NCBI GenBank assembly: GCA_965262665.1 | Contig: CBDHFR010000004.1 | Span: 1,984,001-2,048,000, forward strand | DNA length: 64,000 bases | Reading direction: 5' to 3' | DNA from: CBDBND01 sp965262665 | Lineage (GTDB): Bacteria; Pseudomonadota; Alphaproteobacteria; Rhodospirillales; Rhodospirillaceae | Shown: positions 34,839-43,552 of the stretch, piece after piece | Layout: each line of letters begins with the position of its first letter | Numbering within the stretch: the stretch's first letter is position 1 | Program-made: the position numbers and the translations under genes | The notes under the pieces: generated by a model | Database searches by the model: none | What the model saw: the letters and a program-made list of their open reading frames with translations, nothing else | Told to the model about the DNA's origin: nothing

Positions 34839-35213
34839 GTGGCCGAGGGCGAAGGTGATCAGACCAGATTCTCAGTACGGGTCGAACAGCATGACAGGGG
34901 GCCCGTCTTTTTTGTTACCGGGAGGATGGACCAGGCCAATGCAAGCATGGTTGAGAAAGCTATTCGCGACCGACTGGACGCTGGCCAATGGACAATGTCA
35001 TTCGACCTCGCTGAGTTGGAATATATCGCCAGTGCGGGTTTGAGGGTGCTTTTGATAGCGGCGCGCGAATGTGAGTTTAGGGGTGGCAAGTCCGTGTACT
35101 ACGGTCTGTCGGAAAAGATCGCCGAGGTGTTTGCGGTCAGCGGTTTCGACAAGGTTTTAACCGTTCTTGCCAACCGAGATGAAGAAGACTCCATGACTAA
35201 ATTCAAAAGCTAG
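34839..35213 (+). CDS. STAS-domain protein (anti-sigma-factor antagonist type)
   Basis: A 124-aa single STAS domain: FSVRVEQHDRGPVFFVTGRM, DQANASMVEKAIRDRLDAGQ, then MSFDLAELEYIASAGLRVLL. The last segment holds the region of the regulatory Ser (Y-I-A-S-A-G-L-R, the SpoIIAA-type DSSGLR motif with Ala in one position), followed by a RECEFRGGKSVYYGLSEKIA strand-helix. Such proteins bind anti-sigma kinases or act in partner-switching and phospholipid-transfer systems. GTG start with AAGGGAG 6 bp upstream. No kinase or sigma factor remains nearby, so it is an orphan here. Confidence 0.8.
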   Translation: MAEGEGDQTRFSVRVEQHDRGPVFFVTGRMDQANASMVEKAIRDRLDAGQWTMSFDLAELEYIASAGLRVLLIAARECEFRGGKSVYYGLSEKIAEVFAVSGFDKVLTVLANRDEEDSMTKFKS

Positions 35214-35331
35214 ATACTACATTTTCAGACTAACTGGCTCAGACCTTTCCTTTCCGAAAACTCCAACTGGACTGGTACCGGTAAAATGGAGAGTGCCTTC
35301 TGTTAAAGTTTAAACTCAACAGGAGGCCCAT

Positions 35332-35607
35332 ATGGGTATCGGAAGAACTGAGGAATTTCGTTCTGAAGCCGTTCGGATTGCATTGACGAGCGGGCTATCA
35401 CACAAGCAAGTTGCCGCCGATCTTGGCATTGGCCTGTCTACATTAGGCAAGTGGATTACCAGTCATAAGCACACTGAGCTGCTGTCCGGCCCTCATAATG
35501 ATAAAGACAAGGAATTGGCTCGCCTTTGCAAGGAGAACAGGACATTGCGTGAGGAGCGGGACATTTTAAAAAAAGCGACGGCCTTCTTCGCCAGCCAAAG
35601 CCGATGA
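35332..35607 (+). CDS. IS3-family OrfA
   Basis: A 91-aa helix-turn-helix protein (RTEEFRSEAVRIALTSGLS and HKQVAADLGIGLSTLGKWI) with a leucine-zipper-like C-terminus. Slippery motif A7-G at 35568-35575: a -1 shift there leads into an open orfB frame and would give the OrfAB transposase, as is known for IS3. AGGAGG lies 6 bp before the ATG. orfB also has its own ATG overlapping the stop (ATGA). Confidence 0.92.
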   Translation: MGIGRTEEFRSEAVRIALTSGLSHKQVAADLGIGLSTLGKWITSHKHTELLSGPHNDKDKELARLCKENRTLREERDILKKATAFFASQSR

Positions 35608-36461
35608 GGTTTCATTTCATCGCAAAGGAGAAGGCCAATTTTTCAATCTGCAGGATGTGCAAAGTCCTGAGGGTCAGTGAAAGCGGCTACTACGCTTGGG
35701 TGTCTCGCCCTGCCAGTCAGCGCCAACGCGACGACAGGGTCTATTTGGCCCATATTCGTGCCGAACATGCCCGTAATTATCGGGCCTATGGTCGCCAGCG
35801 AATGACTGATGAACTCAGGGATCAAGGCAGCGTCATTGGTGAACGCCGGGTCGGGCGGTTGATGCGGGAGAACGATATTCGCATCGTCAGAACTCATAAA
35901 TTCAAACGCACGACAAACAGTAATCACAACCACAACATAGCTCCCAACCTTCTGGATGGAGATTTTCAGGCCACGGGACCAAACCAGAAATGGGCCGGTG
36001 ATATCGGCTATCTCTGGACGGCAGCGGGCTGGCTGTATCTTGCGGTGATCATCGATTTGTATTCACGCCGTGTCATTGGCTGGGCCGTCAGCGACAGGCT
36101 CAAACGGGATTTGCCGATCAAGGCTCTGAAAAGGGCCATTGCATTGCGACAACCGCCACCAGGGGTCATTCATCATTCTGATCGTGGCTCGCAGTATTGC
36201 TCCAACGATTACCGGAAACTTCTCAAAGGCCACGGCTTTCTCTCTTCGATGTCTGGCAAAGGGAATTGCTATGGCAATGCGACTGTAGAAACGTTCTTCA
36301 AATCATTGAAAGCAGAATTAATATGGAGGGAACACTATGAAACCAGGGAACAGGCACAAAACGCCCTGTTCCATTATATCAATGGATTTTATAATCCGCG
36401 TCGTCGCCATTCATATCTGGGCAGCATCAGTCCGGTGAAGTGCGAAAGTATGGCGGCTTAG
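35604..36461 (+). CDS. IS3-family OrfB integrase
   Basis: A 285-aa protein with N-terminal HTH_21 (YRAYGRQRMTDELRDQGSVI), then the rve DDE core: Asp in WAGDIGYLWTAAGWLYLAVI, Asp in IHHSDRGSQYCSNDYRKLLK, and Glu in NCYGNATVETFFKSLKAELI. It ends NPRRRHSYLGSISPV, as in IS150-like members. All catalytic residues are present, so this copy is probably functional and can act on the broken copy at 913-2885, which has matching ends. Confidence 0.92.
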   Translation: MRFHFIAKEKANFSICRMCKVLRVSESGYYAWVSRPASQRQRDDRVYLAHIRAEHARNYRAYGRQRMTDELRDQGSVIGERRVGRLMRENDIRIVRTHKFKRTTNSNHNHNIAPNLLDGDFQATGPNQKWAGDIGYLWTAAGWLYLAVIIDLYSRRVIGWAVSDRLKRDLPIKALKRAIALRQPPPGVIHHSDRGSQYCSNDYRKLLKGHGFLSSMSGKGNCYGNATVETFFKSLKAELIWREHYETREQAQNALFHYINGFYNPRRRHSYLGSISPVKCESMAA

Positions 36462-36499
36462 GTGAGAAGGTAACTCTCCACTTTTGCGGTGCAGGTCCA

Positions 36500-37585
36500 T
36501 TGAAGGATCGAGCTTTCAGCTGTGTACTGATCGGTCTGCCCCTCGCGACTAAAGTCCTTGGCAATCGGTATCACCGTGGCGCCCGGTGCAACCCCGAAAT
36601 CCCGGCCCGCCGCAACCGAAGCCACGGCCGTTCCATGATAATCATTTGTTCCACGAGGAATTTTCACCCTGCGCCTAAAATCACCTTCCTCATAGGCATC
36701 ATTGCGAATAAACCAGTTTTCCTCCTCGTCCGGCCATCCGTTAATGGCGATAATGTACCGGACCGCCAGCGTTTCGAGTTCATCGTATTCCGATGAATAC
36801 GTCCATATCCTGCATCCGGGAGGTGCCTCCTCGCTCTCATTCTCACAGAGTTGAGGGTCCGATGAATCATCATCTCCAAACGGGACCGGATAGCTCAGTG
36901 ACGCCCCCTCGAAAGAAATCCGCCCGGCAAACTCGGGGAGTTGGTAGTTGACGATATCGTCCTCAATCCCGATCCGGACTCCCTTCCCAGTGAGCCCTTT
37001 AGCATAAGCATGATGCACGCCAACCATCTCCAGCACATTCGGCTGGAACACCGTTAACCTTTCGTCATCTAGGAAACTTACCGCCGTACAGGTTTCCGTG
37101 CCGCATCTAGCGATATTATCTCTCACCGCGAACTGGTCGGACTGCGCCTCATAGTCATTCTTGTATTGTTCCAGCCAGATGGAATCCTTTTCCCAGGTGT
37201 CCTCTGCTTCCCATAATTCAACTAGTTGACGACTGCGGGTTCCCCTCAAACCATCCCGTTCAGCTAACGCAGCTCCGACGTCGCTCCAAGCTGAGTCTAT
37301 AGCGTCGCTGTCGCCGGACAGCTCGGCATCCCGGAAGGCGGTTTCTGCAACGCGCAAATCCTCTTCGGCTTCTAACAACGACTCCTCCGTCGTCGCTAAC
37401 GCCTCCTTCGCCGTCCCGAGACTGTCCAAGGATTCTTGAAGGAGTTCTTCACGGCTCGTCAAGCCAGACTGATACTCTGTCTCATCGATGTCCTGTGCGA
37501 GAGCTGCGTTCATCGACAAACTCACCAAAACTAAACCGGCTACAACTAAAACGGCTGCCGCGGCTAACAATCCGCTCTGTCTCAT
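36500..37585 (-). pseudogene. Exported S8 (subtilisin-like) serine protease, C-terminally truncated
   Basis: Starts MRQSGLLAAAAVLVVAGLVL (signal peptide, cleavage after NAALA), then ~110 residues of acidic coiled coil (LGTAKEALATTEESLLEAEE; DLRVAETAFRDAELSGDSDA), a Cys pair (RCGTETC), and the S8 fold: GKGVRIGIEDDIVNYQLPEF with the catalytic Asp and NDYHGTAVASVAAGRDFGVA with the catalytic His. The IS3 end at 36499 cuts it before the oxyanion Asn and catalytic Ser. A GGGGGG ribosome site precedes the ATG at 37585. The long N-terminal coiled coil is unusual for the family and resembles that of self-associating or autotransported proteases. Confidence 0.75.
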
Positions 37586-37857
37586 GGTTCCCCCCTGAAA
37601 GTGCATCGGCCACAGCTGGTGCCGGGCCGTTGTCAACATTCCTAGAATTAAGGAAGTCCTGCTTATTCGCCTTAGCTAGGGAGCAACCCCTAGCCTGGTA
37701 TAAGGCTGTTGTATTTAGCAGGCAGCCCGACCAAGCGGGTTTCCTGAGAATGTTTATAGAGACGACGGTAGGGTAATCAGTGGGTCCGTTCAAGGGGACG
37801 AACCCGCCAAGTTATTCAAATGTAAGGGTTTTCAACGTCTAGCGGTTGGTCTGCCGC
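37586..37857. other. Intergenic stretch, 272 bp
   Basis: Upstream region of the protease gene. No coding frame or IS tip recognised; its promoter should lie here. Confidence 0.4.
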
Positions 37858-37968
37858 TCAGTACCGTATATCGTGGAGTCCATCACCAATAAGTGCGGAT
37901 GTGGCAATAAGAAGGGCAGGTATAAAAATGTACCACTGGCTCGGTGGCCGCTTGTCAACTTCGGCCAT
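37858..37968 (-). CDS. Possible 36-residue single-helix membrane protein
   Basis: MAEVDKRPPSQWYIFIPALL followed by IATSALIGDGLHDIRY: a basic, Pro-containing head and one hydrophobic helix (~13-29). Composition is that of a real bitopic small protein, but no ribosome site is visible and the sequence upstream is a transporter remnant on the other strand. Low support. Confidence 0.3.
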   Translation of the reverse strand: MAEVDKRPPSQWYIFIPALLIATSALIGDGLHDIRY

Positions 37969-37980
37969 GCCTGAGAAGGT

Positions 37981-38082
37981 GCGGCATTGATTATCCCCGG
38001 TATGCCGTTTCTGGTCGCCGGCGTTATGATGGCACTGAGCTGCATGTGGTTCGCCCATATCATGCAACGGGCACGAAGCTAA
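37981..38082 (+). pseudogene. C-terminal remnant of an MFS-type transporter
   Basis: AALIIPGMPFLVAGVMMALS followed by CMWFAHIMQRARS and a stop, 22 bp before the next gene. A final transmembrane helix with 'PG.PFL.AG....L' is the usual last helix of TetA-like MFS proteins. Everything upstream is missing. Confidence 0.45.
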
Positions 38083-38104
38083 ACCAAATCCCAAGAGGTT
38101 TGTG

Positions 38105-38851
38105 ATGAAACATCTGATTTTGTCCGCAATTCTGGTAGGGCTCGTCGTCACTTCCACGCCAGTCCGCGCTGAGACTATTGCGGTGATCGGTACCGGTATG
38201 ATGGGAGGCTCTATTGGTCCAAGATTAGCGGAGCTTGGTCATACGATCATCTATGGTTCCCGCGCTCCGGAAAGTGACCGCATACAGGCCTTACTGGATC
38301 GCACACCTGGGCCAGCCAGCGCGAAAACTCAAGCCGAGGCTGCTCAGGCGGGTGAAATTGTCTTTCTTGCGGTTCCTTATACTGCTGCGAAAGACGTGGT
38401 CATCAGCTTGCGCCCCTATGTAACCGGAAGACTTGTGATCGATGCCGGTAACGCCGTGCAACAGGGTCCCGATGAACTGCCGCAATATGTCGAAGGTCCC
38501 TCCTCCGGAGAAATGATCCAAGCTCTGGTTCCCGACGCCCGTGTGGTCAAAGCCTTCAACACGGTCGGTTTTCACATTGTACTTGATCCGGCGCGCGCTG
38601 ACGGACCTGTCACTGTACCCGTGGCTGGCAATGATGAAGCGGCGTAGCAACGGGTGATGGCTTTGGCAAATGACCTTGGGTTCGAAACCATTGATGTAGG
38701 ACCCATACGTGTCTCCCGTGTCCTGGAGAGTATGTCGGCCCTCTACCGCATTCCCCATTTTGCCGGACGGAAAAACGACACGTTTGAGTTTCACTTGCGC
38801 CGGGTGGCCGAACCGAACCGAGCGGAAACCGGCGCAGTGCGTGGCCGGTAA
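38105..38851 (+). pseudogene. Exported F420-type NADP oxidoreductase-like protein with an internal amber codon
   Basis: Signal peptide MKHLILSAILVGLVVTSTPV with cleavage after RAE, then a Rossmann NAD(P) site TIAVIGTGMMGGSIGPRLAE, LGHTIIYGSRAPESDRIQAL, VFLAVPYTAAKDVVISLRPY and RVVKAFNTVGFHIVLDPARA, as in NADP_Rossmann_F420/ProC-like proteins. TAG at 38645-38647 interrupts the frame just before QRVMALANDLGFETIDVGPI. The frame then continues to EFHLRRVAEPNRAETGAV and a natural TAA at 38849. A single nonsense change inactivates an otherwise whole gene; an export signal is odd for a cytosolic-cofactor enzyme. Confidence 0.75.
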
Positions 38852-39009
38852 GTCGCCTCAATAATCAGGTCCGGTTAGATTGATCCGGCAAAGCATTTTC
38901 CCTTTCAAGTACTGATATGAGCGGTTGAAGCTGGATCTCATAATTAGGCGATCCTGAAAAACCCGGTTTTCATACTACTACTGCAAGCGTTAGACGTGTG
39001 ATGTGAGGT

Positions 39010-39737
39010 TCAGTCTGCCACGCCGTCCGTTGCTTCCATCGGATGATTGACGCTGTAAGACGCTTTCCATGCAATCCGATCATGTCCCGGAACAACGTAG
39101 CACCCAAAATGCGGGCACAAAAAAATACTGAGCCGCTTCAGGATCAGTCTTAGGTTATGGCTGGCACAGGCCAGCGCCACATTCATGCGATCACCTTCCG
39201 TACCCTTGAGGTATTTTCGTCCCAACAGTCCATCCGATTTCAGATGGCCGATAACCGGTTCAATCGCCTGACGCCGTTTCAGTGACCGTTTCAGCCGTTG
39301 TGTTCTTATGACGCGCCGTTGACCTGAGATGTACACCCTTGATGTTTCCTCGCCATGGCCACGGTAGCCACGATCCACAAACACTTCTTCAACCACACTG
39401 CCTGTCAAGCGGCGCACCTGCTCCAACGCTGTTGTCACTGTATGCCCATCAAGGGGATTCCCCGGCAGCGCCATACCGCCAACGATAAAGTTACTCCTGT
39501 TTGTCGTTGTAATACTGGCCTTGACACCAAACTCATAGCGCTTGTGGGCCTTGACCTTGCCGATGCACTCCACCTCCGGGGCATGCAGGCTATACAGTTT
39601 GTTGCGATCCGCCTTCCGTTGACTGAGCAGCCGCCTGGCCAGCGCCAACTCCCCTGCAAAAATCGCCTGCAGCCCCTTATGGCCCGCGATCTTGCGCTCC
39701 GTGTCACGCACACCACGGCCCAGATAGGTCTTGGGTT
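39010..39737 (-). pseudogene. IS5-family transposase, C-terminal part
   Basis: KTYLGRGVRDTERKIAGHKG, YSLHAPEVECIGKVKAHKRY and EFGVKASITTTNRSNFIVGG, then EEVFVDRGYRGHGEE (Asp) and RQAIEPVIGHLKSDGLLGRK (Glu) with LKGTEGDRMNVALACASHNL. It is the second half of an IS1182/IS5-type transposase different from the intact copy at 18801. The N-terminal half is replaced by an IS3 fragment at ~39737, where a TAA appears at the joint. Confidence 0.8.
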
Positions 39738-39895
39738 ACCGGCCATACTGCTTGGCCAGTCGGATCAGAGCCAAACGGAGGTCCTCGTCACTGGGTTTGG
39801 ATGCGGCCTTGTACTGGCAGGTTGAACGGGCCAGGCCGACCACCTTGCAGGTGCGCCGTTCCGCGGTCGCCAGGAGCCGCGCTCTTGCCGACCCC
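39738..39895 (-). pseudogene. IS3-family OrfB, N-terminal fragment
   Basis: Minus-strand reading ATAERRTCKVVGLARSTCQY and KAASKPSDEDLRLALIRLAK, then QYGR: the usual start of IS3 OrfB proteins (RRAC.V.GL.RST.RY...DE.LR..L..LA). About 50 codons, joined directly to the IS5 fragment. Confidence 0.65.
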
Positions 39896-40171
39896 GACAT
39901 AGAACACGAAGCCGCCGAGCCGCTCGATTTTGTTGAACAACGGGGTCGTGAACCTCCAGAGCTCGGGATACCGGGTCACGTTCGTGACCGTGTTGAGGCT
40001 GGCCCCCTTCTTCTCCCAAAGGGTAGGGCGCTCCTCCGACACGAACAGGATGGCCAGCGCCTCGTCCCGCGCCCGCGCTAGCAGTTCCTGCGCCAGATAC
40101 CAGGGATGCGTGTCCTTGTAGGCGCCCGCGCCGCCATTGGAACGGACGTTCTCCAGGGCCTGCTCGGTCAC
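39896..40171 (-). pseudogene. Fragment of an uncharacterised protein
   Basis: MTEQALENVRSNGGAGAYKD, THPWYLAQELLARARDEALA, ILFVSEERPTLWEKKGASLN and PELWRFTTPLFNKIERLGGF, then VFYVGVGKS, cut by the IS3 fragment. It reads as a genuine soluble protein with alternating helix and strand, but I do not recognise it and the start may lie in debris. Confidence 0.35.
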
Positions 40172-40254
40172 GGGTGCACAGATGCACTAGGGCGCGTTAT
40201 CCATGCCCCTATGGATACTCCATGGCCAACCGGCGCGCCAACGCTTTCGCCCGT

Positions 40255-40833
40255 TTACACACCCTCGGGCACGAAGAGCAGGTGTTCCACCGGTTCGTGC
40301 ACCACTTCGCGACGGTACACCACGAGCCCCGCGCGCCGATAAACGTCGAGCGCCCGCGGGTGATCGAGACTGCAGGTATGCAGCCATACCCGGCGCGGCC
40401 CGCGGCTCCACGCGCGCCCCAGCCCCCCGTCGAGCAGGAAGGCGCCAAATCCATGTCCGATGTACTCGGGTATCAGCCCGAAATAGGCGATCTCGACCTC
40501 GCCCTCGATGCGGCGGTCGAGTTCCACATATCCGGCAGGCACCCCGCGCACCTGGAGGACGAAGATCTCGACACGGTCGTCATGAATAATCGCAGCCAGT
40601 TCGTCATCGGAAAGGCGGCGGCGCAAGTGCCAGTTCCAGTCGGCGCCGACCGTATTGTAGAGGTAACGGTAGAACGAGATGGTGGGACGCTCGACACGGA
40701 CGATCGCGGTCGTCTCTACCGCCTCCCGTGCCGGCAAGCGCTGGTCCGGCGATGACATCTCCAGAAACGTCACCGTAACCGGAATGGTTTCGCCGGGAAC
40801 CATGCTCGCCGCCTTCTTCGTCACTGCTGGCAA
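40255..40833 (-). CDS. GNAT-family N-acetyltransferase
   Basis: A 192-aa protein. GNAT core: TISFYRYLYNTVGADWNWHL, EIFVLQVRGVPAGYVELDRR, IEGEVEIAYFGLIPEYIGHG, then FGAFLLDGGLGRAW (acetyl-CoA binding loop G-H-G-F-G), VWLHTCSLDHPRALDVYRRA and GLVVYRREVV. Substrate unknown; the long N-terminal strand before the core (VTVTFLEMSS) is typical of a clade in Rhodospirillales. Met 11 (MVPGETIP) is an alternative start. Followed 78 bp later by a methyltransferase on the same strand. Confidence 0.85.
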   Translation of the reverse strand: MPAVTKKAASMVPGETIPVTVTFLEMSSPDQRLPAREAVETTAIVRVERPTISFYRYLYNTVGADWNWHLRRRLSDDELAAIIHDDRVEIFVLQVRGVPAGYVELDRRIEGEVEIAYFGLIPEYIGHGFGAFLLDGGLGRAWSRGPRRVWLHTCSLDHPRALDVYRRAGLVVYRREVVHEPVEHLLFVPEGV

Positions 40834-40911
40834 ACCCGAATCAACGGACCGACGCTACAGTAACCTGCAAGTACCACATTAAAGCGCCCAGCATCGCGGC
40901 TGACGCCGAAA

Positions 40912-41652
40912 TCAGGGTTTCCGGAACAGCAGCGTGAACCGGTCCGTATTGCCGCTCACCGAGCGGCGCCCCACTTCGTAGAGCAGTTCGTCGTCGAACC
41001 GGTAGTGCAGCGTCGAATAGTCGACGAACTCGAAGCCGGCCGCCTTGATCTCCTTGATGGCCAGCACTGGGTCCATGCGGCGCCAGTTCTCGTTATCGTC
41101 ATCCTGCATGTGGCGCCGGGTGTGGTCGACGACAGCGTAATGGCCGCCCGGCGTCAGGGCCGCGAACGCCGCTGCATTGATGGCGGCGCGCCCGTCCGGC
41201 GTGAAGTTGTGCAGGTTGCGGAAGGTCAGGACCAGGTCCATTCCCTCGGCCTGGAACGACAGCCCTTCGAACAGCCGGCCGACGCTGTGGAACTCCCCGT
41301 CCGCCTCGATCACCTTCACCCGGTCGAAGCCCGGTTCGCCGAGCAGGTTCTCCTTCAGCCGGTCGGTTCCGATGCTGATATACAACTCGCCCTCGTCGTA
41401 GAGCACGGGCGCCAGGATCTTGGTATACCAACCCCCGCCCGGCAGGAGCTCCAGCACGCGCATGTCCGGTTGCAGGCCGAAAAAGGCCAGGGTCTCAGCG
41501 GGCTTGCGGTTCGCATCCCGGGCGCGCTCCTGCTCGGTGCGAATGTCCCCCGCCTGGGCCTCGGCAACGGCTTCGGCGAGATCGGCATGGGCCGGGGACG
41601 ACAGGGCCAGGGCTAGCAGCGCGGCGATACCGGCGCGGGTGAAATCGATCAT
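40912..41652 (-). CDS. Exported class I SAM-dependent methyltransferase-like protein
   Basis: A 246-aa protein. Signal peptide MIDFTRAGIAALLALALSSP with cleavage after AHA; then DANRKPAETLAFFGLQPDMR, motif I VLELLPGGGWYTKILAPVLY (G-G-G in place of GxGxG), DEGELYISIG, DLVLTFRNLHNFTPDGRAAI, LTPGGHYAVVDHTRRHMQDD and IKAAGFEFVDYSTL, ending RFTLLFRKP. This is the family of predicted periplasmic methyltransferases common in Alphaproteobacteria; how S-adenosylmethionine reaches the periplasm is unexplained, so it may bind another ligand. The ATG at 41652 was chosen because it starts the signal peptide. Confidence 0.8.
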   Translation of the reverse strand: MIDFTRAGIAALLALALSSPAHADLAEAVAEAQAGDIRTEQERARDANRKPAETLAFFGLQPDMRVLELLPGGGWYTKILAPVLYDEGELYISIGTDRLKENLLGEPGFDRVKVIEADGEFHSVGRLFEGLSFQAEGMDLVLTFRNLHNFTPDGRAAINAAAFAALTPGGHYAVVDHTRRHMQDDDNENWRRMDPVLAIKEIKAAGFEFVDYSTLHYRFDDELLYEVGRRSVSGNTDRFTLLFRKP

Positions 41653-41875
41653 GAGAGTCTGATGCCTATAAGGTTGGGGGCCGCCGATTTTAGAGCATCG
41701 ACATCCGGTGTCCAGACTAGGCTCAGGACTCATAACCAGAAGATGACGGTAGCGGCGATGCATATGGCCCTCATGTGAGTGTATGCGCAGCGGTCATATC
41801 GGGTGGCGATCATCGACGAAACGTTGCTCGTAAACGGAAGGGACAGGGAGTCATTCGGATCGCCTTCGTTGTCCC

Positions 41876-42024
41876 TCAATGCGTCTCTTCACCGCCTGAA
41901 ACGTTCATGGCCTCGCCGGTGATGTAGGCCGCCTCATTGGAAGCAAGAAAAACACAGGCGTGGGCGGTGTCGGTGACCAGTCCGACCCGGCCCAAGGGAA
42001 TCTTGGCTTTGCGGAATGCCAGCA
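41876..42024 (-). pseudogene. C-terminal remnant of an SDR oxidoreductase
   Basis: VLAFRKAKIPLGRVGLVTDT, AHACVFLASNEAAYITGEAM and NVSGGEETH, then stop: the characteristic end of classical short-chain dehydrogenases (IPLGR.G...D.A..V.FLASDEA.YITG....VDGG). Everything upstream is replaced by a palindromic repeat starting at 42025. Confidence 0.75.
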
Positions 42025-42107
42025 CCTGTCCCTTCCGAAAACCTTATCCGTCAGTCTTTATAAAGAAACCCGTCCCTGGCGTGGATGAGGTTTTCGAAAG
42101 GGACAGG
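42025..42107. repeat. ~80-bp palindromic repeat (best full copy)
   Basis: CCTGTCCCTTCCGAAAACCT ... GGATGAGGTTTTCGAAAGGG followed by ACAGG, 83 bp, with arms that pair over roughly 28 bp with few mismatches. It is the cleanest reference copy in the window. Confidence 0.9.
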
Positions 42108-42190
42108 TCTAAGCTAGACAAAACCTGTTTTTGCGCCCTGAAATCCCCAATAGGGGATAGGGAGAGACGACCAAGCAGATTTAATCTGAT
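42108..42190. repeat. IS6-tipped family A, half copy interrupted by IS110
   Basis: Matches the second half of 4373-4537 (GTCTAAGCTAGACAAAACCT to CAGATTTAATCTGA). The tip is split: TCTGA lies before the IS110 element and TGACAATGCC after it, at 43542-43551. Confidence 0.75.
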
Positions 42191-42269
42191 GGTATGGACG
42201 CCCCCTTTTCGGCGTCGAGTGCGCCAGAATGGAGTTTGGTTTGAACTCCAGACAGAGGGAGCGTCCACG

Positions 42270-43289
42270 ATGGATATTACAACAATCGGTTTTGATCTGG
42301 CAAAGACGGTGTTCCAGGTTCACGGTGCTGATGGTGAGGGGCGAGCGGTACTACGGCGGAAGCTGCGCCGCGGGAAGGTGTTGGCGTTCTTCGCCGGATT
42401 GCCATCATGTCTTGTCGGCATGGAAGCCTGCGCCAGTGCGCACTACTGGGCGCGTGAGATACAAGCGCTGGGCCATGAGGTCCGGCTGATCCCGCCTCAA
42501 TACGTTCGCCCCTTCGTCAAGACGAACAAGAACGACGCGGCGGATGCGGAAGCGATCTGCGAGGCGGTGACGCGTCCGACGATGCGCTTTGCGCCGGCGA
42601 AAAGCGCCGAGCAGCAATCGGTTTTGATGCTGCACCGGGCCCGTGAGCTGTTGGTCCGTCAACGCACGATGGTGATCAATGCGCTTCGCGGCCACTGTGC
42701 GGAGCTCGGACTGATCGTCGCTCAAGGGGCGTCGAAGGTGGAGGAACTGGTTGCCATCATCGAAGATCCCGGTGATGTGCGACTGCCCCCTCTGGCACGC
42801 GAGGCGCTTGGCTCTCTGGTTGAGCAGCTCCATTCCGCTCAGGCCCGGATCAAGCAGCTGGAGGCGACGCTTTTGGCTTGGCACCGATCCAACCAGGCGA
42901 GCCGCCGGCTTGCGACGATCCCCGGCGTCGGTGTCATCACCGCGACGGCGCTGGTCGCGACGATCGGAGATGGCGCGCAGTTTCGCTCGGGCCGGCAGCT
43001 CTCGGCCTGGCTCGGTCTCGTGCCCCGACAACACTCGAGTGGCGGCAAGGACAGGCTGGGGCGGATCTCGAAGCGCGGGGATGGCTATATCAGGCGCTTG
43101 CTCGTGCATGGTGCGCGAAGCGTGCTGCGCTGGCGCCGCGCCAAGCCGGGCACGGGGCCTGGCTGGACCGACCGGCTCCTGGCGCGGCGGCCGACAAACG
43201 TCGTGCTGGTCGCCATGGCCAATAAGACAGCCCGCGTCGCCTGGGCACTGCTCAGATACGAGCGTATCTACCGACCGACGCCCGCCTGA
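42270..43289 (+). CDS. IS110-family (IS1111 group) recombinase
   Basis: A 339-aa protein: the DEDD_Tnp_IS110 domain at residues ~1-150 with Asp in ITTIGFDLAKTVFQVHG, Glu in SCLVGMEACASAHYWAREIQ and the Asp pair in KTNKNDAADAEAICEAVTRP; a coiled coil; then Transposase_20 (LATIPGVGVITATALVATIG; FRSGRQLSAWLGLVPRQHSS with the catalytic Ser; KRGDGYIRRLLVHGARSVLR). Full length and intact. Such enzymes act with a bridge RNA encoded in the element's non-coding end. ATG at 42270 lies close after AGAGGGAG. Confidence 0.92.
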   Translation: MDITTIGFDLAKTVFQVHGADGEGRAVLRRKLRRGKVLAFFAGLPSCLVGMEACASAHYWAREIQALGHEVRLIPPQYVRPFVKTNKNDAADAEAICEAVTRPTMRFAPAKSAEQQSVLMLHRARELLVRQRTMVINALRGHCAELGLIVAQGASKVEELVAIIEDPGDVRLPPLAREALGSLVEQLHSAQARIKQLEATLLAWHRSNQASRRLATIPGVGVITATALVATIGDGAQFRSGRQLSAWLGLVPRQHSSGGKDRLGRISKRGDGYIRRLLVHGARSVLRWRRAKPGTGPGWTDRLLARRPTNVVLVAMANKTARVAWALLRYERIYRPTPA

Positions 43290-43526
43290 CCAGCTGGAAA
43301 GCGGATACAAACTTGCGAGGGTAACGACGATTTGATGGCGAAACAGGGCTCCACCCGAGATCGGCCAAACCCGAGGCATTGTCAGAGCTTTGAGCTCGTT
43401 AATCTGACTGGGCGTCGATCTTTCGGATTCCATCAGGGCCAGCGGTCAGCGTACCGCAGCGCAAAGGCCGGATACATGACTGCAAGCTCTACCGCCGTTT
43501 TAAGTCAGTTTCTCCCTTGCAACACC
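43290..43526 (+). ncRNA. IS1111-type right-end non-coding region (bridge-RNA candidate)
   Basis: About 237 bp without a protein frame between the recombinase stop and the right inverted repeat. In the IS1111 group the bridge RNA is encoded on this side. A stray IS6-like tip (GGCATTGTCAGAGC) is embedded at ~43376. The role is inferred from the family; no fold was computed. Confidence 0.4.
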
Positions 43527-43552
43527 GGGGGCGTCCATACATGACAATGCCT

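Larger units (their letters stand above)
35268..36499 (+). mobile_element. Complete IS3-family element, 1232 bp
   Basis: Ends TGGACTGGTACCGGTAAAAT and, inverted, TGGACCTGCACCGCAAAAGT; inside are orfA and orfB with the frameshift window. No 3-bp duplication is seen (AAC left, TTG right) although the other copy keeps one, so this site has probably been rearranged after insertion. It cuts an S8 protease gene on the right and abuts a palindromic-repeat half on the left. Confidence 0.92.
42193..43539 (+). mobile_element. Complete IS110-family element, IS1111-like
   Basis: Short inverted ends TATGGACGCCCCC (42193-42205) and GGGGGCGTCCATA (43527-43539) enclose one intact recombinase, with a ~240-bp non-coding right end. 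Sub-terminal inverted repeats and a long 3' non-coding region are the IS1111-group layout. It is inserted inside the terminal repeat of a family-A element. Confidence 0.85.

Noticed and set aside
36440..36796. Small plus-strand genes overlapping the IS3 right end and the protease
   Set aside because: The first residues are IS3 terminal sequence (identical at 913-978) and the rest is the antisense of the S8 protease.
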